Notes: generated by a model not told the origin, from the sequence alone. 64,000 bases of DNA from G020348385 sp964410125 (GCA_964410125.1 CAYPGQ010000014.1:1-64000), one strand, 5' to 3'. Counted from the stretch's first letter, positions 43,814 to 54,025 are shown. A program made the numbers and translations.

Positions 43814-43984
43814 ATGATGAAATATAAGATAATCATGGAACCTAGTGCAGACGGAGGATATTCAGTCACTGTTCCTTCTTTACCTGGGTGTATCAGTGAA
43901 GGCAATTCAAAGAAAGAGGCACTTAAGAATATCAAAGAAGCCATCCTTTTATACCTGGAGCCGGTAGCAGATGATTTGAATTGA
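43814..43984 (+). CDS. Solitary HicB-like protein
   Basis: 56 residues from ATG 43814 after GGAGGGAG. KIIMEPSADGGYSVTVPSLPGCISEGNSKKEALKNIKEAI is the HicB core. No hicA partner is adjacent. It converges with RNA C, whose U-run ends 60 bp beyond the stop. The 5' half of a sister gene is fused to RNA element D at 55660. Confidence 0.7.
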   Translation: MMKYKIIMEPSADGGYSVTVPSLPGCISEGNSKKEALKNIKEAILLYLEPVADDLN

Positions 43985-44043
43985 AACAAACAGACATAAC
44001 AATTGATCAATTCAAAAAATTAATTTAATTTCATTTTTGATAT

Positions 44044-44113
44044 AAAAAAAGCGACTGGGTCCAAGGCCATTTTCGGCCTTTCGATAAGACGCTTAGCGAC
44101 TCGTCCCAGACGC
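44044..44113 (-). ncRNA. Candidate small RNA C (repeat family)
   Basis: Promoter TTGACT (44143-44148), 17 bp, GATTAT (44120-44125). Closing stem GCGTCTGGG (44105-44113) with CCCAGTCGC (44051-44059), then seven T; inner hairpin AAGGCC...GGCCTT intact with loop GAAAAT. The 60 bp beyond the terminator (GATCAATT, AAAAAATTAATTTAAT) also match copy B. Confidence 0.6.
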
Positions 44114-44162
44114 GTATTAATAATCGTGAAGTGAACACAGAAAGTCAATAAATATTTATGAT

Positions 44163-44313
44163 TTAGGGCTTCGATTTTTTGCCGTATGCCGATAGTTCTT
44201 CGCGGATAACATGTCGTAAAGTTTCCTTGAAAGGTTCTCGTTTTGAATTCATGTAATCTCTCAGAGCCATATTAATGAGAGTTTGGTAATTTCCTCCAAT
44301 CGCCTCTCCCATA
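44163..44313 (-). pseudogene. BrnA-like antitoxin fragment
   Basis: Reads GGNYQTLINMALRDYMNSKREPFKETLRHVIREELSAYGKK and a stop, matching the C-terminal half of the antitoxin at 55995-56261. The N-terminal half is missing. The flanks at both sites adjoin a small-RNA element. Confidence 0.7.
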
Positions 44314-44612
44314 CTCTCATATTTAAATTGAACCAGATCTCATTCGAGCCTGTGCCGTCTTTTATGTCAATGTAAGGATTTTGGCCTCAGCTCATCAATA
44401 AATGTGGCAGGCATCCACCACGTCCCCTGACTCCCCTAAAAGTGATCTCAACCGGCTTGATCGTTCCATCCTCATTGAAATACATCCTGAAATACAGCAA
44501 GGGCATTTCCATCAACGAACGAAACGGTCAAAGAATTCGATAATGCGGTTCAGACGGTCCATGCGGCGCTTGGGATGACCTGAACGGGAAAGTTCATACG
44601 CGCTTGTCCCGG
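44314..44612 (-). pseudogene. Mosaic of gene fragments
   Basis: No intact gene. Minus-strand 44512-44612 reads TGTSAYELSRSGHPKRRMDRL-RIIEFFDRFVR and a stop, like the last residues of an S9-type peptidase. 44388-44508 reads MYFNEDGTIKPVEITFRGV, like the end of a secreted carbohydrate-active enzyme. Both are tails without bodies. Confidence 0.5.
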
Positions 44613-44984
44613 TCAGCATGGATGATGTGCAGAGGATTCCGACGCGATATTCACCGTGAAGGCGTTTCTTTCCATGATATTGTCATGCGTATAGGTGGCT
44701 TTCCTCAGACATGTCATGAGAGAGGCAGCTTTGGAACAGCATATTCCTACCCACGATGAAGTCATCACATTGGGCTTCCCCTTCTCATCATAGGACCCGA
44801 TCACCCACACCAGAGTGGGAATGATTACGGTTCTTGCACCGAGAGACGCTTTTTCACTACCCTCAATCCCCCCAGATTTTGCCAGATATGAAGTTCCCAT
44901 CTCTTTTAATGGAAAACCATCTTGCCATGTTCCTGCTACAAACAACAGGGACAAAATCCCGATCAAAACAAAATGACGGATCAT
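44613..44984 (-). pseudogene. Flavin reductase-like protein, 3'-truncated
   Basis: 123 codons. After a hydrophobic N-terminus, LVWVIGSYDEKGKPNVMTSSWVGICCSKAASLMTCLRKATYTHDNIMERNAFTVNIASES is the FMN-binding core of the flavin reductase (DIM6/NTAB) family. It ends abruptly in SSAHHPC where the S9-like tail begins; 80 or more residues are missing. Confidence 0.7.
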
Positions 44985-45183
44985 GGAATCCCTCCTAGAT
45001 TTCCATTTTTGTTATCGCGGAATTATTATTATCACACAAAATTTAAAAAGTAAAAATCAGCAGATATAAATTTCTCTACGAGGAATCCGTTGAACATGTT
45101 CTTTTGAATGTGATACACTCGTTCCAGATTCTCAGAGGATGGAAAATCTCCCCGTTTTAAAAATTAATGAAAGGAAGACAAGA

Positions 45184-46965
45184 ATGATGAAAAATATTCA
45201 TGGATTAGGAAAACACTCCCTGGTATTGATTCTTGCAGGATTAGTGGCTCTCACCATCACGACATGCGCGCCGAGGGCAGAAAGGTCATCCCTCAAGTTC
45301 AACATCACTCTTTCTGAGGAAGTTTTTCGAGGAATCGAAGACCTTGGACTTGAAGTTCCGGTTAAGGGTCGTGTATTCGCCATTATTTCCAAAGACAAAG
45401 ATAGAGAGCCGCGGTTATCAACCGGGGTAACGGGAGTCCCGCTCTGGGGTATGGATGTAACGGATTGGGAGGGAGGAGAGAAAATCATCATCGAAGACGG
45501 AAAAGAAACCGTTCGAGGATATCCTTTTGATAACACCTGGGAGTTTCCCTCAGGCGATTATGTCGTTCAGGCCTTTCTTAATGTCTATTCAACATTTCAC
45601 CGGGCAGACGGACACACCGTGGAGATGCATCTGAACAGCGGAGCCCATCAAAACCTGTTTCGGGCACCTGGAAACGCCTTCAGTGAGGTGATCCCCTTAA
45701 TCCTAGAGGCCGGAAAAGGAGGAACGGTCGATCTGACCATCAACCAGGTCATTCAACCTCCTGCACCACTGGAGGAAGGAGATGTCCTTCAGCAGGGAAA
45801 TTATACGGATACGGAATGGGTGAAATACATCAAAATCAAGAGCGAAAAGGTTTCCGCATTTTGGGGTCGGGATATGTACATCGGAGCCAACATACTGCTT
45901 CCCAAAGGATACCACGAACATCCGGATGCCCGTTATCCTGTTCTCTACATGCAAGGGCATTCTTCTGGATTCACTCCTGTCCCCTGGTCACCGGAAGAAT
46001 GGTTCCGTGAAGGTTATGTCCCTTCCCATCCTGCTGTCGGGAACCAGATGGACGGCTTCTATGAAGCATGGACCTCCGGTGCCCTTCCCAAAATGATTGT
46101 GGTAACATTCAGGGATTCCAATCCCTATTTTGATACGTCGTATTCCGTCAATTCTCCTAATGTTGGCCCCTATGGTGACGCACTCATTGAAGAACTGATT
46201 CCCTATATCGAAAAAAATTTCCGGATTATTTCTAAGCTATGGGCTAGGCTTACAGCAGGACGGTCCACAGGGGGATGGGAGGCCGCGGCTGTTATGATCC
46301 AACACCCTAACTTTTTTGCTGGCAGCTGGCCATGGGCCCCTGATCCTGTGGATTTCAGGAAGCTTATGCAAATAAATATCTATGAAAACCGGAATGCCTT
46401 TTTCCACGAGTTCGATTGGATTCGAACCGGGCGCCCGGCTCAGCGGGAGATCGACGGACTTGTGAAATATACAGTCCGGGATGAATACCGGTATGAACAG
46501 ACCATAGCGGATAAAGACCGCTCCGGAGGCCAATGGGCCATATGGCAGGCCGTATTCAGTTCTGTCGCCGAGGATGGGTATCCGACTCCTCTCTGGGATC
46601 CTGAGACCGGAGATATAGACCCTGAAGTGGCGGAATATTGGCGTGAAAACGCCGATTTGAGCGCCATTCTCGATAGAACCTGGGATGAAATCGGACAGGA
46701 TCTCGAAGGAAAACTTCATTTCGCCGTGGGAATGATGGACAATTTCTATCTCAACGAGGCGGTGTATCTTATCCAGGACGTTTTGGAATCAAAAACAGAT
46801 CCTCCTTCTGGAGCGACCTTCCAATACGGATTCCGCGGCCGGCATTCATGGATCGGACACAGCCCCCAGGAACCGGAACGCCAAATGACTTACGCTGAAT
46901 TTATTTCCGTGATCGCGGATTTCATCACCCGTCATTCACCTTCCGGGGCGGATACAACCAGCTGA
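45184..46965 (+). CDS. Esterase-family lipoprotein (alpha/beta hydrolase)
   Basis: 593 residues from ATG 45184 (GGAAG upstream). Lipobox ITTC after the signal. An N-terminal beta-sandwich domain (about 30-190) precedes the esterase D-like hydrolase: RYPVLYMQGH, AGRSTGGWEAA with the nucleophile Ser in GRSTGG, and RGRHSWIGHS for the catalytic His. This is the putative-esterase family (esterase D/ferulic acid esterase type). Anchored in an envelope membrane; substrate not predictable. No close neighbour in the same operon. Confidence 0.82.
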   Translation: MMKNIHGLGKHSLVLILAGLVALTITTCAPRAERSSLKFNITLSEEVFRGIEDLGLEVPVKGRVFAIISKDKDREPRLSTGVTGVPLWGMDVTDWEGGEKIIIEDGKETVRGYPFDNTWEFPSGDYVVQAFLNVYSTFHRADGHTVEMHLNSGAHQNLFRAPGNAFSEVIPLILEAGKGGTVDLTINQVIQPPAPLEEGDVLQQGNYTDTEWVKYIKIKSEKVSAFWGRDMYIGANILLPKGYHEHPDARYPVLYMQGHSSGFTPVPWSPEEWFREGYVPSHPAVGNQMDGFYEAWTSGALPKMIVVTFRDSNPYFDTSYSVNSPNVGPYGDALIEELIPYIEKNFRIISKLWARLTAGRSTGGWEAAAVMIQHPNFFAGSWPWAPDPVDFRKLMQINIYENRNAFFHEFDWIRTGRPAQREIDGLVKYTVRDEYRYEQTIADKDRSGGQWAIWQAVFSSVAEDGYPTPLWDPETGDIDPEVAEYWRENADLSAILDRTWDEIGQDLEGKLHFAVGMMDNFYLNEAVYLIQDVLESKTDPPSGATFQYGFRGRHSWIGHSPQEPERQMTYAEFISVIADFITRHSPSGADTTS

Positions 46966-47040
46966 CTTCTTTTTGTTTATGTTTTAACTCCTTTTTGTAG
47001 CTTACAGAATAACACAAAGTTTCCAGGAGGATCTGACATA

Positions 47041-47184
47041 CCTACATATGTTGATATCCTGTACATCCATAGTTTCTGGGTTAGAGAGACGGTGACTTTC
47101 GAGCCGGCCATGAAATTCTTATATAAGATGAAAAAAGAGGGCAAGATCCGATTCAAATGCTGGATTATTTTAATAAAAATTTGA
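47041..47184 (+). pseudogene. Aldo/keto reductase fragment
   Basis: PTYVDILYIHSFWVRETVTF, then EPAMKFLYKMKKEGKIRF correspond to the central DxxxxH-region and following helix of aldo/keto reductases. No frame continues on either side. The rest of the 46966-47248 gap shows nothing recognisable. Confidence 0.55.
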
Positions 47185-47248
47185 AACATGGAGGAAATAC
47201 CCGAGTGCTGATTTCGACATTCTCGATCCCTGCAAGGGAAAAAGTATT

Positions 47249-47824
47249 TTATTGCTTTTTTCTATAATCCAGGATTATTTCCGCTGCGAGGCCGGCCGCA
47301 GCAGCACAGACACTCGGGCATTTGTCAAGCCCGCCTTCCCTGTACCATGCATCCCGGTCTTCCTCTTCGAAGAAGTTGTACTTACGACCAAGAAGCTTTT
47401 CCTGGATTTCGGAACATTTTACTGTATCGTATAAGTTCTTAAATTTGCCGAATAGTTCTCGTGATACCCGCATTGTTTCCGTGTACCTATCAAACAGGGA
47501 CATATCTTCGGAACCGAACTCCAGCCCCAAAGCCATGATCCCCCCAATAAGCCCTCCACAGGTTTCTCCCATTCGGGCAACGCCTGCAGCCAGCGCCGTG
47601 CTGGCCTTGATACACTCCTTAAAGCCTTCTTCTGAAGTTAAACATAGATGTTCGTTGATCGCCGCCAGAACACTCCGGGCGCATCCTTCATAGGCACGAT
47701 CGTTATTGTAGGCGGATATGTAAACTGCATCTATGAGTTTAACCTTGCTTCCGGGGGACACATCACGGGTAAGGTAAATGGAGCTATTTCTTTCCAGTTG
47801 ACTGATTAAACCTTTTACGCTCAT
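47249..47824 (-). CDS. C_GCAxxG_C_C family protein
   Basis: 191 residues. YEGCARSVLAAI gives the GCAxxx motif, ETCGGLIGGIMALGLEFG the CGG motif, and C residues near 137 and 165-169 (KCSEIQ, KCPSVC) complete the cysteine pattern of this putative redox family (PF09719). Family members often accompany metalloenzymes or Cys-dependent oxidoreductases; the function is not established. Good AGGAGG before the ATG. A DUF169 gene is 54 bp upstream in the same direction, so the two are probably one operon. Confidence 0.82.
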   Translation of the reverse strand: MSVKGLISQLERNSSIYLTRDVSPGSKVKLIDAVYISAYNNDRAYEGCARSVLAAINEHLCLTSEEGFKECIKASTALAAGVARMGETCGGLIGGIMALGLEFGSEDMSLFDRYTETMRVSRELFGKFKNLYDTVKCSEIQEKLLGRKYNFFEEEDRDAWYREGGLDKCPSVCAAAAGLAAEIILDYRKKQ

Positions 47825-47878
47825 CCTTTTTTCCTCCTATACTGAATGTGGCAGAACGAAACACTAGAATAGGCTTGT

Positions 47879-48673
47879 TTATTTCACCCAGTCCATACCA
47901 ATCAATTTGCCTATCTCAACATAACTTTTTTCGAGTGGATATTCCATTGCAAAGGTAGGATTCGACGGCAGTCCCCATGAAGCGTCCAAAATGGCCTTGA
48001 GGCCTGCCAGTAACCCACTCAATACATTCACTGGAGCCGAAAAAATCATACTATAATCGTCGCAACCGGTTCTTCTCAGATCGCCACCGCATGGTATGCT
48101 CATTCGCCACTGTGCCTCCTTCAGGGCCGGTACCACGTAATACACACAGGCTGCGTGACCTGACATGGTCGTGATGATATCTTTTCCGTCTAACCAGTTT
48201 TTCGCTAACATTATCTGAGTCATTACTGCAGGAGAACCATAGAGAAGCAGGATGTCTGGCTCGAAACCGGCTGCATTCAGCGGGGCAGTGACCACTGCAC
48301 GATAGCCGGGAAAGTCGAAGCGGGGCATGTTGCGTGCCCAGATTCCACCCGCCTCCAACGTGCGTGCAGAACCGGGATAGCGATTATGACCTTCCAAGAA
48401 TCGCTGCGGAGGTTTCACAAATCCCAATCCGACAACCGGCTCAAAACACCACATGTCCTTTTTGGTCTCAGCAATAGTGAGCCCTCTACGCCGCGTGAGA
48501 GCTAAAGCCTGACAAAAAGATAAGTGGTATCCCATATCTCTTACCGGCCTTAGCGCATCTTCGGGAATCTCCTCTTCGCTGGTGAGCATTTTCAAGGCAA
48601 TCGGCCTACTCTGTAACCGCAACAAACTCTCAAGCTCTTTTGCCTGTTCATGCATTTGTTTTATGTCGAACAT
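47879..48673 (-). CDS. DUF169 domain protein
   Basis: 264 residues. LRLQSRPIALKMLTSEEEIP, then DMGYHLSFCQALALTRRRG, CFEPVVGLGFVKPP and CGGDLRRTGCDDYSMIFSAP are the conserved blocks of DUF169 (COG2043). Conserved Cys residues suggest metal or redox cofactor binding. Function unknown. Upstream partner of the C_GCAxxG_C_C gene. Confidence 0.85.
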   Translation of the reverse strand: MFDIKQMHEQAKELESLLRLQSRPIALKMLTSEEEIPEDALRPVRDMGYHLSFCQALALTRRRGLTIAETKKDMWCFEPVVGLGFVKPPQRFLEGHNRYPGSARTLEAGGIWARNMPRFDFPGYRAVVTAPLNAAGFEPDILLLYGSPAVMTQIMLAKNWLDGKDIITTMSGHAACVYYVVPALKEAQWRMSIPCGGDLRRTGCDDYSMIFSAPVNVLSGLLAGLKAILDASWGLPSNPTFAMEYPLEKSYVEIGKLIGMDWVK

Positions 48674-49033
48674 TTCTGACCTCCGGTATTTATAGCAATG
48701 TTAAGGTAAAAACCGTTTTCTTGTAAGACCATTGACTTGTGAGGAACTAGAAAGCCCTGGATTCGAAAGGACTCAGAAGATTCCCAGCTTGACCTCTTTT
48801 TTGAATAACTTTTCTCATGTAAATTATCCTATGTTTTTGACCTGCCCCTGTCAATGAGATGAGCTGAACCTAAATCATACATATCATGTCTGTTATATAC
48901 CTTTAAAAAATAAAAGGATTGTATTAATTGACTTAATTTTTAAATTTTTATATTTTTCAAATTATAGATCATATATGGCAACAAAGAGGAAAGGGACAGG
49001 TCTTTCCCCCAGAAAGTCACAAAAGGAGTCAAT
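48674..49033. promoter_or_regulatory. Divergent intergenic region with promoter for the amidohydrolase
   Basis: 360 bp between divergent genes. On the plus strand TTGACT (48928-48933), 17 bp, TATTTT (48951-48956) forms a candidate promoter; the Tat-exported amidohydrolase starts 80 bp further. AAAAGGAG precedes its ATG. No coding sequence seen. Confidence 0.45.
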
Positions 49034-50584
49034 ATGGATACCGCAAAAAATAACTTCAGTCGGCGAAGATTTTTAGGCCGTTCTCTATTCGCCCTTGCTG
49101 GAACAATGGCCGCTTCTTTGCCTGCTCATTCAATTCCAAAATATCCACATGTCCCTCATGGGGAGAAGGAAAATACTTCTGGGTCTTCACCCAAACCAAA
49201 AACCATTCTTATCAAAAACGGCTTCGTCGTCACGATGGATAGCAGACGATCTGTTTTTCCCCTGGGACAGGTGTTGATTCGAAACGGCAGGATAGCTGAA
49301 GTCGGTGAAAAATTGAAGGAGACGGCCAAACCCGACCTGACACTTGACGCCAGACAAAAGATGGTTTTGCCGGGATTCGTTAACACACATGCCCATCTCC
49401 AGCAATATTTTCGCGGCGTTTATGAACTCATCGGTAATTTTTACCAGGTCAATCTTCCTTTAGAGGGATATCGAACACCCGAGGATATGGACACCCTGGG
49501 CGCCGCTTCTTGTGCTGAACTCATCTATGGCGGCTGTACCACATCATTGATCATCTACACTTATCCTCATGGATTTGCCAAAGCCGTAGACAGAGCCGGC
49601 AATCGATGCATATTAGCCGCTGATATTGAGCAGGTCGATTTGGATGCACTGAAAAATGGCACTTATAAATACCTGCCGGAAAAAGGCAAAGCCGCATTCC
49701 AACGTGCCGTCGACCTGTATCACAATTGGCACGGCCGGGCCGCCGGCCGTATCACCACCTGTATGTGCCCCAAAGCCGCTGATTTGGTTTTACCGGAAAC
49801 CTATGCCAAGATTCGGGATTTCGCCGGGAAACACGATTTGCGGATCACCACACATCTTTCCCAGACCTCACGGGAATTCAGGCATGTGAAGAAGCTCTAT
49901 GGTAAAACATCTACCCAGCATCTATTGGATATGGGATTACTCAACGAGAAACTCACCGGTGTCCACTGCGATTACATCACGGCGCCGGATCTCCAGCTCA
50001 TCCTCAAATCAGGCATGGGCATCCTGCACTGTCGATCCGTGGAAAATCCTTTATTGAGGTGGAAAGATTTGGGAGTACGGATTGGTTTGGGTACTGATGA
50101 TTACCATCATGACATGCTGCCCTTGTTGCGGGAAAATTTATGGGGTCAGTCCAATCGCGCCCGCATTCTGGCCAGCGATGAAAGTGTTTTGGCCGGCAGC
50201 CGCGTCACCCGCCGGCCGACTTTTTACAATTTGCTGGAGATAGCCACCCGCGGCGGCGCCGAAGCCATCGGCATGGACGAGGAGATCGGTTCGTTGGAAA
50301 CCGGCAAAAAGGCCGATATTCTTACAGTGGATTTAAACAATCCCTATTTAACGCCAACCCGCGATCCTATCACCAGTTTTGTGCTCTATGGTTCCAGCCG
50401 CGACATCGACAACGTTTTAGTGGACGGTCGTTTTCTGAAACGTGACGGCCGTTTGACGACGATTGATATGACTGAAACATTGAAGGCCGCTCAGGATAGA
50501 GTGGAATACATCATTGATAAATTTTTTAAGGAACATCCGGAACAAAAGAAAGCATGGGAAAGTAAAGTTCCGTATCGCCTATGA
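49034..50584 (+). CDS. Tat-exported amidohydrolase
   Basis: 516 residues. The Tat signal is SRRRFLGRSLFALAGTMAASLPAHS (twin Arg at 10-12). The amidohydrolase superfamily domain is of the SsnA/TrzN/guanine-deaminase branch: NTHAHLQ (H119, H121), TTHLSQ, a later HCRS where the third His is expected, and GLGTDDYHHD for the metal-binding Asp. The C-terminal ADILTVDLNNPYL closes the composite beta-sandwich. It likely deaminates or dechlorinates a ring substrate in the periplasm; the substrate is unknown. Higher GC than its surroundings in the second half. Confidence 0.85.
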   Translation: MDTAKNNFSRRRFLGRSLFALAGTMAASLPAHSIPKYPHVPHGEKENTSGSSPKPKTILIKNGFVVTMDSRRSVFPLGQVLIRNGRIAEVGEKLKETAKPDLTLDARQKMVLPGFVNTHAHLQQYFRGVYELIGNFYQVNLPLEGYRTPEDMDTLGAASCAELIYGGCTTSLIIYTYPHGFAKAVDRAGNRCILAADIEQVDLDALKNGTYKYLPEKGKAAFQRAVDLYHNWHGRAAGRITTCMCPKAADLVLPETYAKIRDFAGKHDLRITTHLSQTSREFRHVKKLYGKTSTQHLLDMGLLNEKLTGVHCDYITAPDLQLILKSGMGILHCRSVENPLLRWKDLGVRIGLGTDDYHHDMLPLLRENLWGQSNRARILASDESVLAGSRVTRRPTFYNLLEIATRGGAEAIGMDEEIGSLETGKKADILTVDLNNPYLTPTRDPITSFVLYGSSRDIDNVLVDGRFLKRDGRLTTIDMTETLKAAQDRVEYIIDKFFKEHPEQKKAWESKVPYRL

Positions 50585-50596
50585 AATGGTCCGACC

Positions 50597-50782
50597 CTAT
50601 TTCCCAATAAAAATCCCCAATTTTAAATCTTGCCATTGTTTCAGAAGTTTCTTATCTGTTCCCTCACCGAAGCGCTCGTGGTACGGCTTCGGGTAGAAGC
50701 GAAGCAGTTTCGCATACCAGTTTCGGTATCGTCGTGTTGAATATTCATACTTCATAATTCTGTAGCCGTGGCGCTCCTGCAT
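50597..50782 (-). pseudogene. Fragment of a small permease-prefix-like protein
   Basis: NWYAKLLRFYPKPYHERFGEG is the opening of a family of hypothetical proteins often found before MacB-type permeases in Acidobacteria-like genomes. The frame breaks off after GEGTDKKLLKQWQDL. No complete gene. Confidence 0.5.
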
Positions 50783-50844
50783 GGAGAGCGCATTGACCTA
50801 GTTCTTTCCTATGTGATATGTAAATAGGATAGGAGTGATTTCCC

Positions 50845-53800
50845 ATGAAAAAATACTTTGCGTCTGTTTGTGTTTTACTCATTCTTCTTAGTTTAGGCTT
50901 GGTAGAGCCTATGTTTGCCCAAACCTATGAAGCCAAGATGTTTAACGCCTTAACTTGGCGTAACATTGGCCCCAATCGCGGGGGGCGGTCGATTGCCTGT
51001 GCGGGAAGCACCAAGCGGCTTTTTGAGTATTATTTTGGTGCTTGTGGAGGAGGCCTGTGGAAGACTACGGATGGTGGAATAAATTGGACGCCAGTAACCG
51101 ACGGCCAGATTCGATCATCCTCGGTTGGGGCTGTGGCTGTGTCTGAATCCAATCCGGATATTGTTTATATCGGTATGGGTGAGCATGCCTTGCGCGGCAA
51201 TATCATGCAGGGGGATGGCGTATATAAATCCACTGATGCAGGCAAGACCTGGGTCCAAATGGGATTGGATGACACCCAGGTGATTTCCAAAATTTGCATC
51301 CACCCTGAGAATCCTGATATTGTCTATGTCGGTGCATTAGGTCATGTGGCTGGCCCCAATGATGATCGCGGTGTTTTTCGTTCTCAAGACGGTGGACAGA
51401 CATGGAAGAAGGTGTTGTTTCGCAGCGATAAAGCAGGGGTGATAGATCTAACCATGGATCCCCATAATCCCAATGTGTTGTTTGCTGCCATCTGGGAGTG
51501 TTTTCGCAAGTCATATAAAATGTCCTCGGGAGGACCGGATTCCGGCCTGTTCAAATCGACCGATGGGGGAAACACATGGGTGGAAATCACCCGCAATCCA
51601 GGACTTCCTTCGGGTGTTATTGGAAAAATCGGAGTTGCAATTTCCCCGGCAGATTCCAACCGGGTTTATGCCATCGTGGAAAATGACAATGGCGGAGTTT
51701 TTCGATCTGAGAATCTTGGTAAAACCTGGGCCAAGGTTAATGAAGACCGCAGACTGCGTCAGCGCGCTTTTTACTACTCACACATCTATGCAGATCCTCT
51801 GGATGCAGACACCATGTATGTCTTAAACACCGGATTTTATAAATCAAGCGATGGAGGCAAGACCTACTCCACTATCCGTGTTCCCCATGGAGACAATCAG
51901 GATCTATGGATCGCTATGGATGATCCCAAACGTATGATCAATTCCAATGACGGTGGAGGCAATGTTTCGGTCAATGGCGGAGAAACCTGGACCATGCAGG
52001 ATTATCCCACTGCTCAGCTTTATCATATAATCACCACCAAGGATATTCCCTATCATGTGTGTGGTGCCCAACAAGACAATTCCACCATGGCTGTCTCCAG
52101 CGAGCCGGGTGGATGGGGCAGCCCCTTTCCTCGTAGTGCTGTGGGCAATATTGGTGCCCTCTATTCTGTTGGAGGCGGAGAAAGCGGATATATCACCCAG
52201 CATCCTACTGACTTGGATCTGTTTTATGCTGGCAGTCAGGGGGCGCTGTTGACAAAATACAATCGTAAAACCGGGTATACTCGCGACATCCAACCCTATC
52301 CACGTATGTTTTCTGGTGAACCAGCATCAGAGCTTCCAGAACGGTGGCAGTGGACCTTTCCCATTGTATTCTCTCCCCATGATCCGAATGTGTTGTACTG
52401 TTGTTCGCAACATGTGTGGAAAACCACTAATGATGGTCAGAGTTGGACCCGAATCAGCCCGGACCTGACTGAAGCCGATCCCGTAACTCTAGGGGAGACC
52501 GGTGGCCCTATCACACATGATATGAACGGCCCTGAGATTTATGGGACTGTTTTTGCTCTGGCTTCCTCTAAACTCGAGCGAGGTCTCATCTGGGCAGGAT
52601 CAGATGATGGCCTTCTGCACATAACAAGGGACGAAGGCCAAAACTGGGAAAACATCACTCCTCCGGATCTGCCGCGGCTCATACGGGTGAGCATTATCGA
52701 TGCTTCTACGCATGATCCGGCAACTGCCTATTTCTGCGCTAAAAACTATCTGCTGGATGACCGGGCGCCCTACATCTACAAGACCCATGATTATGGGAAA
52801 ACCTGGATCAAAATCGTCGAAGGTATCCGTGCCGATGATTATGTCCATTCCGTCCGGGAGGATCCTATCCGGCGGGGGCTATTGTATGCCGGAACCGAAC
52901 ATGGAGTTTGGGTATCTTTTGATGATGGAGAAAATTGGCAGTCTTTGTCCCTTAATCTGCCGGATTGTCAGGTGTCGGATTTAGTGGTTGAAAAAGATGA
53001 TTTGGTCGCAGGAACCCATGGACGTTCGGTCTATGTTCTTGACGATATCTGGCCCTTGAGGGAGATGCAGCTGGAGATCCTGCAGAAGAGCGTTTATCTT
53101 TTTAAACCCAGACCAACCTATCGATCCCTGAACCAGGCCGTTGTCGACTATTATCTGGATTCTCCGTGTGACAAAGTGACCCTTGAATTCCTGGATACAC
53201 AAGGCCAAGTGATTGCTGCTTTTACTGGTACACCGGAGGATGACAAGATGCAAGCGCCAACTACCGGACGGCGCCGCAGGCCTCGTATGATTCCCACCAG
53301 AAAAGAGGGATTAAACCGGTTTACCTGGGATGCGCGTTACCCTGGAGCTATCGCCTTTCCAGGCATGATCATGTGGGGTGGATCCACCAATGGACCAAAA
53401 GCGGTTCCTGGAACCTATCAAGTGCAGTTGACAGCTAATGGGGAAAAGCAAACGCAATCCTTCCAGATTCATATGGATCCCAGGTTGACAGGTGTTACCC
53501 AAGCTGATCTGGAAGAACAGTTCGATTTTTTGATCAAAGTCAGGGATAAAGTCAGTGAAGCCAACGATGCGGTCATCCTTATCCGCAAGACAAAAAAACA
53601 GATGAATGCGAGGATGAAGGCGGCCTCGGATGCTGAGCTGAATAAAGCTGGAAAGACTTTGATCAAAGCTCTCAGTCTTGTTGAAGCAGAAATCTATCAA
53701 GTAAAAAACCAGAGCTCACAAGATCCATTGAACTTTCCCATAAAACTCAATGATAAGATCGCTTCACTCACCAGCCATGCAGGAATGGGCGATAGTCGCC

Positions 53801-53955
53801 CTACTGACGGGGCTTATGAAATATTTGAAGATCTATCCAAAGAATTGCAGTCTGAACTCGATAAAATGAATAAGTTGTTAAATAATGACCTGCCGAAATT
53901 TAACACCCTACTTAAAGCCAACAATCTGGAACCGGTGAAAAAGGAGGAATTATGA
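50845..53955 (+). CDS. Secreted Asp-box (VPS10/sortilin-like) beta-propeller protein, paralogue
   Basis: 1036 residues. Signal peptide (VCVLLILLSLGLVEPMFAQ), then repeated Asp boxes: TTDGGINW, STDAGKTW, SQDGGQTW, STDGGNTW, SENLGKTW, SSDGGKTY, NGGETW, TNDGQSW and SFDDGENW. FRSQDGGQTWKKVLF and AGTHGRSVYVLDDIWPLREM are close to blocks in the 48-3170 protein. The C-terminus is helical (coiled-coil-like KLLNNDLPKFN). ATG overlap at the 3' end (53952) with a truncated downstream frame shows that it was once followed by a coupled gene. Confidence 0.85.
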   Translation: MKKYFASVCVLLILLSLGLVEPMFAQTYEAKMFNALTWRNIGPNRGGRSIACAGSTKRLFEYYFGACGGGLWKTTDGGINWTPVTDGQIRSSSVGAVAVSESNPDIVYIGMGEHALRGNIMQGDGVYKSTDAGKTWVQMGLDDTQVISKICIHPENPDIVYVGALGHVAGPNDDRGVFRSQDGGQTWKKVLFRSDKAGVIDLTMDPHNPNVLFAAIWECFRKSYKMSSGGPDSGLFKSTDGGNTWVEITRNPGLPSGVIGKIGVAISPADSNRVYAIVENDNGGVFRSENLGKTWAKVNEDRRLRQRAFYYSHIYADPLDADTMYVLNTGFYKSSDGGKTYSTIRVPHGDNQDLWIAMDDPKRMINSNDGGGNVSVNGGETWTMQDYPTAQLYHIITTKDIPYHVCGAQQDNSTMAVSSEPGGWGSPFPRSAVGNIGALYSVGGGESGYITQHPTDLDLFYAGSQGALLTKYNRKTGYTRDIQPYPRMFSGEPASELPERWQWTFPIVFSPHDPNVLYCCSQHVWKTTNDGQSWTRISPDLTEADPVTLGETGGPITHDMNGPEIYGTVFALASSKLERGLIWAGSDDGLLHITRDEGQNWENITPPDLPRLIRVSIIDASTHDPATAYFCAKNYLLDDRAPYIYKTHDYGKTWIKIVEGIRADDYVHSVREDPIRRGLLYAGTEHGVWVSFDDGENWQSLSLNLPDCQVSDLVVEKDDLVAGTHGRSVYVLDDIWPLREMQLEILQKSVYLFKPRPTYRSLNQAVVDYYLDSPCDKVTLEFLDTQGQVIAAFTGTPEDDKMQAPTTGRRRRPRMIPTRKEGLNRFTWDARYPGAIAFPGMIMWGGSTNGPKAVPGTYQVQLTANGEKQTQSFQIHMDPRLTGVTQADLEEQFDFLIKVRDKVSEANDAVILIRKTKKQMNARMKAASDAELNKAGKTLIKALSLVEAEIYQVKNQSSQDPLNFPIKLNDKIASLTSHAGMGDSRPTDGAYEIFEDLSKELQSELDKMNKLLNNDLPKFNTLLKANNLEPVKKEEL

Positions 53956-54023
53956 AACGGCCTAGTTTTACTGCTCTTTTTTTTCTCCTTTTCCTTAGAC
54001 CCGCTTGGCGCTCTGCAAAATAA
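53952..54023 (+). pseudogene. Signal-peptide stub of a lost downstream gene
   Basis: ATGA overlap with the Asp-box stop and AAGGAGGAA upstream start a frame encoding KRPSFTALFFLLFLRPAW, clearly a signal peptide, which stops after 23 codons at the junction with the gamma-glutamyltransferase fragment. Confidence 0.55.
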
Positions 54024-54025
54024 TC

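Noticed and set aside
46237..46719. Minus-strand 160-codon open frame
   Set aside because: It is antisense to the esterase catalytic domain and has no independent evidence.
47018..47190. Possible intact small gene in the gap after the esterase
   Set aside because: Translation matches only an internal piece of aldo/keto reductases, with no start and an immediate loss of similarity; treated as a fragment.
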